DNA of 64,000 nt, taken from the NCBI GenBank assembly GCA_964534845.1, contig CAZHPV010000001.1, positions 65,652 through 129,651 on the forward strand, read 5' to 3'. Shown here in pieces: positions 34,206-42,203 of this stretch. The number at the start of each line of letters is the position of its first letter. Position 1 is the stretch's first letter. The stretch comes from CALCKU01 sp964534845 (GTDB lineage: Bacteria > Pseudomonadota > Alphaproteobacteria > Caulobacterales > Maricaulaceae). The position numbers and the translations under genes are program-made. The notes beneath the pieces were generated by a model. The model did no database searches, was not told the DNA's origin, and saw only the letters and a list, made by a program, of their open reading frames with translations.

Positions 34206-35159
34206 ATGGAAGAAACGTTCGAGAAATCCTTTAGTGTTTCCCCAAAACTTTTAAAGCAACTTTCTGTAAAATCGGATTTTAGAGGGTGGTGTCAGACACT
34301 CAGTCATCTGGGCGCGATTTTCATTTGCACGATAGGCCTCGTCTTAACTTGGGGTTCAGTTATCGCCGTGCCTCTATTTTTGTTACAGGGAATTTTGATT
34401 AATTGCCTCTATGCGGGCGTTCACGAGCTTAGCCATAATACGGTTTTTAAAACGCGCGGCCTGAACGAATTTTTTGGCAGGCTATTTACATTTTTTTTGT
34501 TGATGGGACGTGACCAAGACAAGTTTGAGCACTTCCAACATCATCGCCACACACAAGATGTTGAGCTAGATGCAGAGATTATTGGGAGTAAACCTTTCAC
34601 CCTTGTGAGCTATATTCTCTATATGTCGGCTATTACCTATTGGCCCAAACGCATAGGGGAAGTCTTGAGGCTGGCAGCGGGGCAAACCAGATACTGGCCG
34701 TGGCTCTCGGAGCCTCAGCTTAAAACGGTTCAAAAAGAAGCCCGTTTTATGTTGCTGGGTTACGGCGTTATTTTGATAATATCTATTTTACTTGGCACGG
34801 CAGCCGCGTTGAAGTTTTGGTTGTTGCCTATGTTCTTGATGAAGTGGTTTCAGAATTTACAAAATACGGCCGAGCATTTGGGCATGCCGCATGTCCAAGA
34901 CATTCTTGTCAATACACGCACGATTGAGGCCCATCCTATTATGCAGTGGTTGTTATGGAATATGCCCTATCACATGGCTCATCATAGTTATCCTATGATT
35001 CCTTTTCACAAGCTTAGCACGCTCCACGGGGGTGTTGTTGAAACGTTCGGAGCCGAGCTGCCAACTGTCACCCATATAAATTTTCAAAAACATATGATCC
35101 GTAAATTAATCAAGGAGGGGACGTCGAGCTATACAGGCCATGACATCACCACCTATTAG
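34206..35159 (+). CDS. Membrane fatty acid desaturase family protein
   Basis: The 317-residue protein has several membrane helices and the three His clusters that hold a di-iron centre: HELSH (His73, His77), HFQHHRH (His109-His115) and HMAHHSYP (His256, His259, His260), plus an extra QNTAEHLGMPH that fits the usual fourth His site. The family (PF00487-type) inserts double bonds or hydroxyls in fatty acyl or related lipid chains using O2. The exact substrate is unknown; the nearby hopanoid genes make a polycyclic lipid substrate possible. A TIM-barrel gene follows after 9 nt, so they are probably co-transcribed. Confidence 0.88.
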   Translation: MEETFEKSFSVSPKLLKQLSVKSDFRGWCQTLSHLGAIFICTIGLVLTWGSVIAVPLFLLQGILINCLYAGVHELSHNTVFKTRGLNEFFGRLFTFFLLMGRDQDKFEHFQHHRHTQDVELDAEIIGSKPFTLVSYILYMSAITYWPKRIGEVLRLAAGQTRYWPWLSEPQLKTVQKEARFMLLGYGVILIISILLGTAAALKFWLLPMFLMKWFQNLQNTAEHLGMPHVQDILVNTRTIEAHPIMQWLLWNMPYHMAHHSYPMIPFHKLSTLHGGVVETFGAELPTVTHINFQKHMIRKLIKEGTSSYTGHDITTY

Positions 35160-35168
35160 GATAGCTAA

Positions 35169-36002
35169 ATGCAAAAATTGAAAGTCTACCAATCTCTTTG
35201 GGCCATGGAATTGCGCCAGCCCGATGGGTTTGAATGGACAAATGAAGAGCGTTTTAAAATGATGGCTAAAGCCGGGTATGATGGTGTTTGTCTTGACCCG
35301 GCCGCGCATGAGATAGACGAAATGCTTGCTCTAAAACCCTTATTTGAAACCCATAACTTGGCCTGTATGGTGAATGCCTTTCCTAAAACTGATGATGATT
35401 TACGCCGCCTTCTAAAATTCTCAAAGGATATGAACGCGACGACATTTAGCATCATTGGTACTGTTTATCCTGTAACGGCAGCCAAAGCCGTTCCTGTCAT
35501 CCGAAAATGGATAGAAATTGCTGGTGAAATGGATGTGGATATCATGTTTGAGACCCACCGCGATTGCATCACAAATGATATGTTTTTGACGTTAGAATTA
35601 TTAAACGCCGTGCCTGACATGCGGCTATGTGCTGATTTTTCTCACTATGTTTTAAACCGTGAATTATCCTTGCCCGTCTCAGAGGATTTTAAACGCCATT
35701 TTGAAAAATTAACGCAGCATTCCGATTGCTTTCAGGGACGTATTTCTAGTCATGAACAAATCCAAATCCCAATTGCCTTCCCGCAACATGCACAATGGGT
35801 CGATCTGTTTAAACAATTTTGGAAAAATGGATTTAAATCGTGGCGGGCTCGGAGCGCGGAAGATGCGGAACTTGTCTTTCTTTGCGAATTAGGTCCCCCG
35901 CCATATGCGATAACTGACGCACAGGGTGATGAGCTCTCAAACAGGTGGGAAGAGGCGCTTGTGATCAAAACTTGGGTTCAGGAGATATGGAACGCGCTAT
36001 AA
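35169..36002 (+). CDS. Sugar-phosphate isomerase/epimerase-like TIM-barrel protein
   Basis: The 277-residue protein fits the xylose isomerase-like TIM-barrel (AP endonuclease 2) superfamily. It starts with YQSLWAMELRQ and has AKAGYDGVCLDPA in strand 2, and the metal-ligand pattern is present: Glu in DIMFETHRD, Asp and His in LCADFSHYVLNRE, and a final Glu in LCELGPPPYA. Members isomerise or epimerise sugars or related small molecules. The substrate is unknown. It sits 9 nt after the desaturase gene, an unusual partner for this fold. Confidence 0.75.
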   Translation: MQKLKVYQSLWAMELRQPDGFEWTNEERFKMMAKAGYDGVCLDPAAHEIDEMLALKPLFETHNLACMVNAFPKTDDDLRRLLKFSKDMNATTFSIIGTVYPVTAAKAVPVIRKWIEIAGEMDVDIMFETHRDCITNDMFLTLELLNAVPDMRLCADFSHYVLNRELSLPVSEDFKRHFEKLTQHSDCFQGRISSHEQIQIPIAFPQHAQWVDLFKQFWKNGFKSWRARSAEDAELVFLCELGPPPYAITDAQGDELSNRWEEALVIKTWVQEIWNAL

Positions 36003-36098
36003 TTTAAGCGAAAACTTAGACCTTCGCGACGTCAGGGACCGTGTTGGATATGGACGGGATGCAGCAAAGTTTTTTAATTTGGTGCGTGCAATCAATTA

Positions 36099-37460
36099 AT
36101 GAGGGACGTAAGGATTGTGCCCCATAATAATAAAATAGGTAGATTGATTTTGGACGTAGAGGCAAACCACAACGTAACGCATAAACCCAAAATGGGATTT
36201 TGGAAATGTTGGGCCATGTCGGTTGGTGTGATGATCGGCTCTGGCGTTTTCCTCCTGCCAACAGTTCTTGCGCCCTTTGGCTCTATTAGTTTTTTAGGAT
36301 GGATAGTAACGAGTTCTGCCGCAATCATTATTGCCCTGATTTTAGGCCGCCTTGCGGGCCGAACCGAACGTTCGGGCGGTTTCTATGTCTACACTCAGGA
36401 AGCTTTTGGAGACTTAGTCGGATTTTTAATTGCTTGGGGATATTGGCTCGGAATTATATTCGCAATCACAGCTATTAGTACCGCCTTTGTTGGCTATTTG
36501 AGCGCAGTCATTCCTGCCATTGGCGTAAGTAGTTTTTCGCAAGCGATAACAGCGGCTATTGTTATTTGGACCTTTGCCGCCCTTAATATCAAAGGTGTGG
36601 GTTCAGGCGCCTTCATACAATTAATAACAACAATCCTTAAGCTTATACCATTGGGCGTTATAATTTTATTAGGTATAACGGCGGGGACGCCAGACAATAT
36701 TCCCCCGTTTAATCCGCAGGAACAATCCGTTTTAGGCGCGGTTGCTGCCACAGCGATGTTGACCATGTGGGCCTTTATCGGCCTAGAGGCGGGCACTGTC
36801 GCCGCTGGTGATGTAGTCGATCCCAAAAAAACAATTCCGCGCGCGATTGTGGCCGGGACACTCACCGTAACCTTTGTTTACATCGCCGCAACAGCTGCCG
36901 TTATGATGCTCGTGCCACCAGACATCTTAAAGACATCAGAAGCCCCCTTTGTGGATGCTGCGAAAACACTAGGCCCAATAGGGGCCGGACTTATTGCCTT
37001 TGGCGCGCTTATTTCAACGGCCGGCTCCTTAAATGGCAATATTTTCCTGGGAGGGCAAATGCCTATGGCGCTTGCCATAGATGGTTTGGCCCCAAAAATA
37101 TTAGCGCGTAAAAATAAAGGCGGAGCTGCGGTTTGGTCATTGATAATTTCCTGTGTGATCGCGACCATTTTATTAGTTTTCAATTATCAAGAGGGATTGA
37201 TCGCGGCCTTCACTTTTCTGATCTCAATGTCGACACTTTGCACACTCTTGCCTTACGCACTCTCCGCGATTGCTGAGTTTCGTGTATCCCGAAACGCCTC
37301 TAAAGTCTGGGCGTTCATTGCGCTGATAGCCGTTGTCTATGTCATTTTCGCTATGATCGGCTCGGGTGTTAAAATTTTGGCGTGGGGCTTAATTCTTATC
37401 CTGGCAGGTTTGCCATTATATTATTTGAATAGGAAAACTTCACTTACGAATGCAGATTAA
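36099..37460 (+). CDS. APC-superfamily amino acid permease
   Basis: A 453-residue, about 12-helix transporter. The signature GxxIGSGVFLLPT of APC amino acid permeases follows KMGFWKCWAMS near residue 31, with GGFYVYTQEAFGDLVGFLIAWGYW and the helix 6 region WAFIGLEAGTVAAGDVVDPKKTIPRAI downstream. It is closest in style to the basic amino acid/polyamine antiporter subgroup (AdiC/PotE). The start is uncertain; ATG 36099 has no clear SD, and GTG 36117 or a later start is possible. It is followed by tRNA-Arg on the other strand. Confidence 0.87.
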   Translation: MRDVRIVPHNNKIGRLILDVEANHNVTHKPKMGFWKCWAMSVGVMIGSGVFLLPTVLAPFGSISFLGWIVTSSAAIIIALILGRLAGRTERSGGFYVYTQEAFGDLVGFLIAWGYWLGIIFAITAISTAFVGYLSAVIPAIGVSSFSQAITAAIVIWTFAALNIKGVGSGAFIQLITTILKLIPLGVIILLGITAGTPDNIPPFNPQEQSVLGAVAATAMLTMWAFIGLEAGTVAAGDVVDPKKTIPRAIVAGTLTVTFVYIAATAAVMMLVPPDILKTSEAPFVDAAKTLGPIGAGLIAFGALISTAGSLNGNIFLGGQMPMALAIDGLAPKILARKNKGGAAVWSLIISCVIATILLVFNYQEGLIAAFTFLISMSTLCTLLPYALSAIAEFRVSRNASKVWAFIALIAVVYVIFAMIGSGVKILAWGLILILAGLPLYYLNRKTSLTNAD

Positions 37461-37526
37461 TAGCCAACCAAATTCAGTCAATATTGTTCAGTATTGTGGG
37501 AAGATGCTATTTAAGAATGAGAGAAA

Positions 37527-37603
37527 TGGCGCACCGGGGAAGATTCGAACTCCCGACCCCTTGATTCGTAGTCAAGTACTCTATCCAGCTGAGCTACCGG
37601 TGC
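37527..37603 (-). tRNA. tRNA-Arg (anticodon ACG)
   Basis: Read on the minus strand the acceptor arms GCACCGG and CCGGTGC pair, with discriminator G and an encoded CCA. The anticodon stem CTTGA/TCAAG holds the loop CTACGAA, giving anticodon ACG, whose A34 is normally edited to inosine to read CGU, CGC and CGA. D and T arms are standard. Confidence 0.97.
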
Positions 37604-37724
37604 TTAGAGCGCGTTTAATAGCGCAAATTAGTTCACATATTGTGAAGGCGGCTTTAAGCCTATTCGAGGCGGCCTTGCAAGTGTTTTTTCCGTCTGTGGT
37701 AAATATCCAAATTGTGCCGATTTA

Positions 37725-38025
37725 GAGGGCTTTGCAATAATGGCGCGTCTCTATTTGTGGGTCGTCAGGGTGTTGCGCATTTCCACATGCGCTAAAGCCT
37801 ATTTTCTGGTGAAAAATAGGGGAGTCGGGATTATCAGGTTTTGTAAAGACGTCGCAGGCAATATAGGGATAGCCAAGGGTACGGGCAAAGGTTTCAACAT
37901 CGGCATAAAAGCTGGCGTCCATATCCATTTTGCCGAGCCTGTTTGTCTAAGTTGACATGCTCAATATAAAGAAGCGCTCAAACTTTTGCCGTACCGGTTT
38001 ATATTTCAATGATCCGGACTTTAAA
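37725..38025 (-). pseudogene. Decayed GNAT acetyltransferase gene
   Basis: The last 68 codons (37928 down to 37722) read like the C-terminal half of a GNAT enzyme: SFYADVETFARTLGYPYIACDVF and SPIFHQKIGFSACG. The acetyl-CoA-binding strand and loop that should come before it, YIEHVNLDKQARQNGYGRQL, is found directly upstream but in another frame, and the earlier NINRYGKSLSASLY is in a third frame, with stops in between. At least two frameshifts are therefore needed, and the N-terminal part is missing. I take this as a pseudogene rather than a short gene. Confidence 0.65.
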
Positions 38026-38076
38026 ATGGGGCCTATCACAATGTATCTATGACGTGGTCTCGGTTGGAATCGTGGT

Positions 38077-39069
38077 TTAGTTATTGGCAAAATATACGCC
38101 GCGCATTAGGGCTCTTGCCACGCAGCGCGCTGCTGCCGCCCCGAGACCCGCCAGTTCAACCGGGCTCTGGCAGTCTATATCCCCCGTAGACAGGGCAAAA
38201 AGCGTATCGCCGTCCAAAGGTGTATGGGCGGGTCGCACAGACATTGTAATGCCGTCTTGACCCATTATCGCCAGACGTTTGAGCTGTTTTTGGGACAGCG
38301 CCGCATTTGTACCTATAACGCCAATAACTGTTGATTGAGCGAGCGGGTTTTGCCGGGCCTTTAACAGGGCAAGCTTGGTGTCAGATGGCGGGGTCAGTTG
38401 ATAATCCGCAGGTGGGCGCTTGCCGCCAAATTCCCCGTTCACCTCATAGGGCCAAGCCCAAGGACAATCACTTGCCGGCATAAACGGCGAGCCTATCGGA
38501 TTAGCCGCAATCAAGGCGGCGACCACCGTGTTCCCCACAATCTCGGACGCTGTTCCTAACCCGCCAGCATATAATCCGGCGGTTGCGCCAAACCCCGCAC
38601 CAACCGCTCCTTCAGGGCAATTTGATGCCAGATTTTCGCAGGCCCGAAATCCGAGGTCTCCAAAAGGAGGCTCAACCCCCCAAGCTTTGTCACCGCCATT
38701 GGCATTATCAAATAAAATGGCGCTGGGCACGATTGGGCTTACCGGAATAGGCTTGGGACCGGGGGCATAGCCTATATTTTTTGCGCCTAGAAAGCGGCAT
38801 ACACTATCGGCTGCGGCCAGCCCGTAAACCGACCCCCCTGAAAGACAAATCCCGTGAACGTGTTCGATAAGGCCGCCGTCTTGCAGTGTATCGGTTTCGC
38901 GCGTACCCGGCCCGCCGCCGCGTATGTCCACAGCGCAGCGTGCGGGCTGGTTTGGAATGATGACGCTGACACCCGTTTTAACACGGGCGTCATGGGCATG
39001 TCCGACTTTTAAACCCGCAATATCTATCAGGCTATTTGTCGGGCCGGTTTTAAAGGCGGTTTGTGTCAT
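38077..39069 (-). CDS. P1-family (DmpA-like) peptidase
   Basis: The 330-residue protein belongs to the DmpA/L-aminopeptidase-D-esterase family (Ntn-like hydrolases with self-cleavage). It shows SLIDIAGLKVGHAHD, DIRGGGPGTRETD, HGICLSGGSVYGLAAADSV, and after the middle NTVVAALIAANPIGS and VIGVIGTNAALSQKQLKRLA, where the processing site and nucleophile lie, with RPAHTPLDGDTLFALSTG near the end. These enzymes remove N-terminal amino acids or cleave beta-peptides; the natural substrate is usually unclear. It overlaps the stop of phhB by 4 nt (ATGA). Confidence 0.88.
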   Translation of the reverse strand: MTQTAFKTGPTNSLIDIAGLKVGHAHDARVKTGVSVIIPNQPARCAVDIRGGGPGTRETDTLQDGGLIEHVHGICLSGGSVYGLAAADSVCRFLGAKNIGYAPGPKPIPVSPIVPSAILFDNANGGDKAWGVEPPFGDLGFRACENLASNCPEGAVGAGFGATAGLYAGGLGTASEIVGNTVVAALIAANPIGSPFMPASDCPWAWPYEVNGEFGGKRPPADYQLTPPSDTKLALLKARQNPLAQSTVIGVIGTNAALSQKQLKRLAIMGQDGITMSVRPAHTPLDGDTLFALSTGDIDCQSPVELAGLGAAAARCVARALMRGVYFANN

Positions 39070-39356
39070 ATTTGCCCAGCGGCCTTTTGCATAGCCTTGG
39101 CCAGTATGACGTCTTTTTCGGTTACCCCGCCCGCATCATGGGTGGTTAAGGTGACATCGACGCGGTTATAGACATTAAACCATTCCGGATGATGATCCAT
39201 CTTATCAGCAATAATTGCTATTTGTGTCATAAAGCCAAAGGCGGCGGCAAAATCGTCAAATTTAAAGACTTTTGTTATAAAGTCGTCGCCGCCCGTCCAG
39301 CCGTCGAGCTCTTGAGCCACATTTTTGGGATTCAATAAAGTCATTTTCGCTTTCAT
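39066..39356 (-). CDS. phhB: Pterin-4a-carbinolamine dehydratase
   Basis: The 96-residue protein recycles the pterin carbinolamine formed by aromatic amino acid hydroxylases. The family motif is complete: ADKMDHHPEWFNVYNRVDVTLTTHDAGG, with His55-His56 and the His73-Asp74 pair as active-site residues. An inner ATG (codon 5) could also be used. Phenylalanine hydroxylase itself is not in this window, but an aromatic aminotransferase-like gene lies at 43.9 kb. It is first in a two-gene unit with the P1 peptidase. Confidence 0.93.
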   Translation of the reverse strand: MKAKMTLLNPKNVAQELDGWTGGDDFITKVFKFDDFAAAFGFMTQIAIIADKMDHHPEWFNVYNRVDVTLTTHDAGGVTEKDVILAKAMQKAAGQI

Positions 39357-39465
39357 ATTTAATCTGTAAAGGGGTCCGTCCTAGAGCTTGATTACACCAG
39401 TTTTCAGGTTTTGGCGAGGGGGCTTAGAGCCATAGACCCGCTCATAAATGAGGAGGTTTACGGTC

Positions 39466-39540
39466 GTGACGCGCTGTACTTGCCTTTTTTTCAACGCAAA
39501 TTTGCCGTATTTTAACCATAATTTCAGCCAGAATTTATGA
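39466..39540 (+). CDS. Possible short leader peptide before the VanZ-like gene
   Basis: A GTG with a near-perfect SD AGGAGG (39451-39456, 9 nt upstream) opens a 24-codon frame rich in Phe, Asn and Cys (RCTCLFFNANLPYFNHNF). Its TGA overlaps an ATG at 39537 that is in frame with the VanZ-like protein. Translation is only suggested by the SD and the ATGA overlap. Confidence 0.3.
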   Translation: MTRCTCLFFNANLPYFNHNFSQNL

Positions 39541-39599
39541 GAGCTAAATATATTATTTTGGCATTATTTGACTTTGCGCTAACTAAAGAAGGAGGCCAT

Positions 39600-40028
39600 A
39601 TGGGAACCATGACTATGCCAAATTCTTTTTTGCCTCGCAGCCGTGGGTCGGTAAAACCGTCACTGCGCCTCTATCCAGCCCTTTGGGTTAGAGGGGCTAA
39701 AATTTTATTCTTTGCTGCTCTAGTGTCTATTACTTTGGGTTCGCTTACGCCGTCACAAAGCTTTGCCGGACCGGATTTGAATGACAAATTTCTACACTTT
39801 ATTGCTTACGGGTCTCTGGCAGGCTTGGGGGGTATAGCTTGGCCTGAACAGCGTTTGAGATTTACCTTTATCGCCGTCTTGTTTTGGGGTCTAGGGATTG
39901 AGCTATTGCAAGCAATTATGCCTTTGGGCCGCCAAGGGTCTTTATATGATGGATTGGCCAATGGTGGCGGCGCACTCTGTGCTTGCCTTGGATTATATGC
40001 CCTGTCGCGATTTAGGACGAAGAGCTAA
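39600..40028 (+). CDS. VanZ-like membrane protein
   Basis: From ATG 39600 (SD AAGGAGG at 39588-39594) the protein is 142 residues with three to four membrane helices. The VanZ-like signature is clear: DKFLHFIAYGSLAGL, GLGIELLQAIMPLGRQGSLYDGLANGGGALCACLG. VanZ-family proteins are small membrane proteins, one of which gives low teicoplanin resistance; most have no known role. A longer form starting at ATG 39537 is possible, but its extra 21 residues would bury the strong SD. Confidence 0.82.
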   Translation: MGTMTMPNSFLPRSRGSVKPSLRLYPALWVRGAKILFFAALVSITLGSLTPSQSFAGPDLNDKFLHFIAYGSLAGLGGIAWPEQRLRFTFIAVLFWGLGIELLQAIMPLGRQGSLYDGLANGGGALCACLGLYALSRFRTKS

Positions 40029-40190
40029 TTTAAAACAGGGCTGAATGCCTATAGGAGATCATAAATCGGGCGCATGAGAGACTAAGGTCTGGATATAATC
40101 GCGCCAAAGGCGAAATGGCCCAATATTTGCAGGCGTGTACCAGATTAGATAATTCGTTGCGACTTGTCGCGGTTTTAAAAGGATGTGGAT

Positions 40191-41513
40191 ATGCATATTT
40201 CGAAAAAATCCATTTTTGGAGTTTCATCATTTTTTCTTGGAACGGCCATAGCCCCTTTGGCAATGGCGGGTGCGGTAGGCGGACATTCCGGCTACGTTCC
40301 TGATGGGTTGCCGCCTAATCCATCTGCTGGGAAATGTTATGCACGCGTGGAAATTCCTGCTCAATATAACACTTCGACTGAACGCGTTATTGTTGAAGAT
40401 GCCAGAACCCGTATTGATATTGTTCAAGCTGTCTTGGCGCCGAGACAGGAAAAAGTCCTTGTTAAAGAGGCCAGCACGCGGTTTCGGGTTAGACAACCAA
40501 GTTATAGAACTGTGTCTGATCGTATTGTAACGCGGCCCGCTTATGAAAAACTTTCAGTTAGCCCGCCGCAATATAAAACTGTGACGGAAACGGTACAAAC
40601 CTCAGCGCCGTCACTTGTTTGGAAACGCGGAAATCCGGGCGATTTGATTAAACAAGGTTATAAAATCCACTCTACTGCGGACGGTGGTCATAGCGGACGT
40701 GGCTATAGTTCGACAACGCAATATGGGCAATCCGGCGGAGCCAATTGTGGCCCGACATGCGAAATCTGGTGTCTTGTTGAAGAGCCAGGTGCGACAACGC
40801 AATTTAACCGAAAAGTTATTTCTGTGCCGGGTCAGGTGCGCCGTACTACGGTTCCCGCCCGCTATCAGACGATCATGAAGCGTGTTGTGTCTGATCCGGG
40901 CGGGGTTGATCAAATTCCTGTTCCGGCTGAATATCAGACCATTACGATTGAAGAGGTCATAACCCCAGCGGGCGAGAAAGCCACGGTCGAGCCGCCTAAA
41001 TATGGAAATGTCGAAAAGAAAGTTCTCGTCAGTCCGGCGCGTTACGAATGGCGCGAAGTCATTTGTAAGCCAGGGACTGGGTCCTTTAGCAGTTCAAGCC
41101 ATAGTTCAGGTTCCTATTCTTCGGGATCATATTCTTCTTCTGGATCATATTCTTCAGGATCGTCTTCGTCTTATTCAGGCGGGTCTTACACAGGATCATC
41201 TACGGGTTCGACAGGACATTCTTCCGGTACGGCTTATAGTAGTCACGGCGCCGTGAGCTCATATGGCTCAGGGTCATCTGGTCACGTGTCATCCTCGGGT
41301 CAAGTGTCATCCTCGGGTCAAGTCATCGGGACGGCACCAACGGTTCAGGATTTACAATCAGGTCAGATCAGCTCAGGCTCATATGGCTCCGGGACATCGG
41401 TTAATACCGGGGGGTCGACGGGGTCTTCATATGGTTCGGGGGTTACTCAGCCGGCTTCAGACGCGCTCGATAAGTTTGAGAGTGGCCGCGTTGATTTTGA
41501 TGGCTGGTTTTAA
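40191..41513 (+). CDS. Exported protein with repeated beta-strand motifs and a Ser/Gly-rich tail
   Basis: ATG 40191 with AAAGGA 7 nt upstream is preferred over GTG 40185. After a signal peptide (SSFFLGTAIAPLAMAG) comes CYARVEIPAQY and then an array of about eight strands of the type PxxYxTVxxxVxxxP (residues about 35-290), two of them separated by a Gly/Ser insert with GGANCGPTCEIWCLVEE. This PGKCYARVxxPA(x)Y array occurs in other exported and OmpA-linked bacterial proteins. The last 150 residues are almost only Ser, Gly, Tyr and Thr (SGSYSSGSYSS). I infer a cell-surface or envelope structural protein. Function unknown. Confidence 0.78.
   Translation: MHISKKSIFGVSSFFLGTAIAPLAMAGAVGGHSGYVPDGLPPNPSAGKCYARVEIPAQYNTSTERVIVEDARTRIDIVQAVLAPRQEKVLVKEASTRFRVRQPSYRTVSDRIVTRPAYEKLSVSPPQYKTVTETVQTSAPSLVWKRGNPGDLIKQGYKIHSTADGGHSGRGYSSTTQYGQSGGANCGPTCEIWCLVEEPGATTQFNRKVISVPGQVRRTTVPARYQTIMKRVVSDPGGVDQIPVPAEYQTITIEEVITPAGEKATVEPPKYGNVEKKVLVSPARYEWREVICKPGTGSFSSSSHSSGSYSSGSYSSSGSYSSGSSSSYSGGSYTGSSTGSTGHSSGTAYSSHGAVSSYGSGSSGHVSSSGQVSSSGQVIGTAPTVQDLQSGQISSGSYGSGTSVNTGGSTGSSYGSGVTQPASDALDKFESGRVDFDGWF
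41287..41322 (+). repeat. 18-bp perfect tandem duplication in the Ser/Gly tail
   Basis: TGTCATCCTCGGGTCAAG is present twice in a row (41287-41304, 41305-41322), encoding SSSGQV twice. It is the same unit length as the Lys-Pro linker duplication at 2401 and shows recent slippage in the low-complexity tail. Confidence 0.85.
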
Positions 41514-41592
41514 TATGTCTTTGACGAACTCACCACACTCTTATTGTTTTAACGGGGGTTGAATAATAAGAGCGAGTTCGAAAGATTAAATT

Positions 41593-41614
41593 GGCCGCCT
41601 TGTGCGGCCTTTTT
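41593..41614 (+). terminator. Rho-independent terminator after the Ser/Gly-tailed gene
   Basis: GGCCGC (41593-41598) and GCGGCC (41604-41609) pair around CTTGT and are followed by a T tract. It lies between the convergent genes at 40191 and 41655. Confidence 0.8.
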
Positions 41615-41654
41615 AATGCCAGCCATTATCCTCATGTGCTAATCGGGTGCGCAG

Positions 41655-42203
41655 CTAGAGCGTTTTAAGCATAATAAATTCCCGGTCAATATGCGTGCCG
41701 ACCGGAAAATCATATTCGGCGATCTTTGAAAACCCGTTGCGTTCATATAATTTTTGCGCCCCGATATTTTTAAAATAGACCCCCAAAATCACTTCAAGAT
41801 AAGAGTGTTGTCGGGCAATGTCTATGGCATGTGAAAGTAGAGTTTGACCTAAACCTTTTCCCTGATGGGTTTTGTCGATGTAAAGTTGGGCCAGCTCAAG
41901 GGCGTTATTTTTTGGCGAGGTTACGGGTAAGCTATTGGGGCCTACCTTGGCATAACCGATAATCGGGGCCCCAGACATATCTTTATCCCTGATAATCCAG
42001 ATGTGGTTGGCAGGGTTTGATATTTCTTTGGCGTAATATTCCTTGGACCGACTTTGTTTAAGAAATAAATCCAGATTTTCTGCTGTGTAGAGATAGGCGA
42101 ATGTGTCCATGAAACTCGCCGTCGCAAATGCGGCGAGTTCAGTTATTTGCTTAGATGTGACCCGTTCTATATTGGGTGATCCAAGGCCTATTTTGGCTGA
42201 CAT
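41655..42203 (-). CDS. GNAT-family N-acetyltransferase
   Basis: The 182-residue protein has the GNAT acetyl-CoA motif: LAQLYIDKTHQGKGLGQTLLSHAIDIARQ (motif A, Q/RxxGxG/A as QGKGLG), followed by LGVYFKNIGAQKLYERNGFSKI (motif B). The substrate is not predictable. Its ATG is directly next to the stop of the alanine symporter gene (TAAATG), so the two are translationally coupled; whether they share a function is open. Confidence 0.9.
   Translation of the reverse strand: MSAKIGLGSPNIERVTSKQITELAAFATASFMDTFAYLYTAENLDLFLKQSRSKEYYAKEISNPANHIWIIRDKDMSGAPIIGYAKVGPNSLPVTSPKNNALELAQLYIDKTHQGKGLGQTLLSHAIDIARQHSYLEVILGVYFKNIGAQKLYERNGFSKIAEYDFPVGTHIDREFIMLKTL

Noticed and set aside
34154..34237. 27-codon frame before and into the desaturase gene
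   Set aside because: Weak SD, no conservation evidence, and overlap with the desaturase start in another frame.
37450..37725. Plus-strand 91-codon frame over tRNA-Arg
   Set aside because: It is antisense to tRNA-Arg; the GKIRTPDPLIRSQVLYPAELP stretch is a common tRNA artefact.
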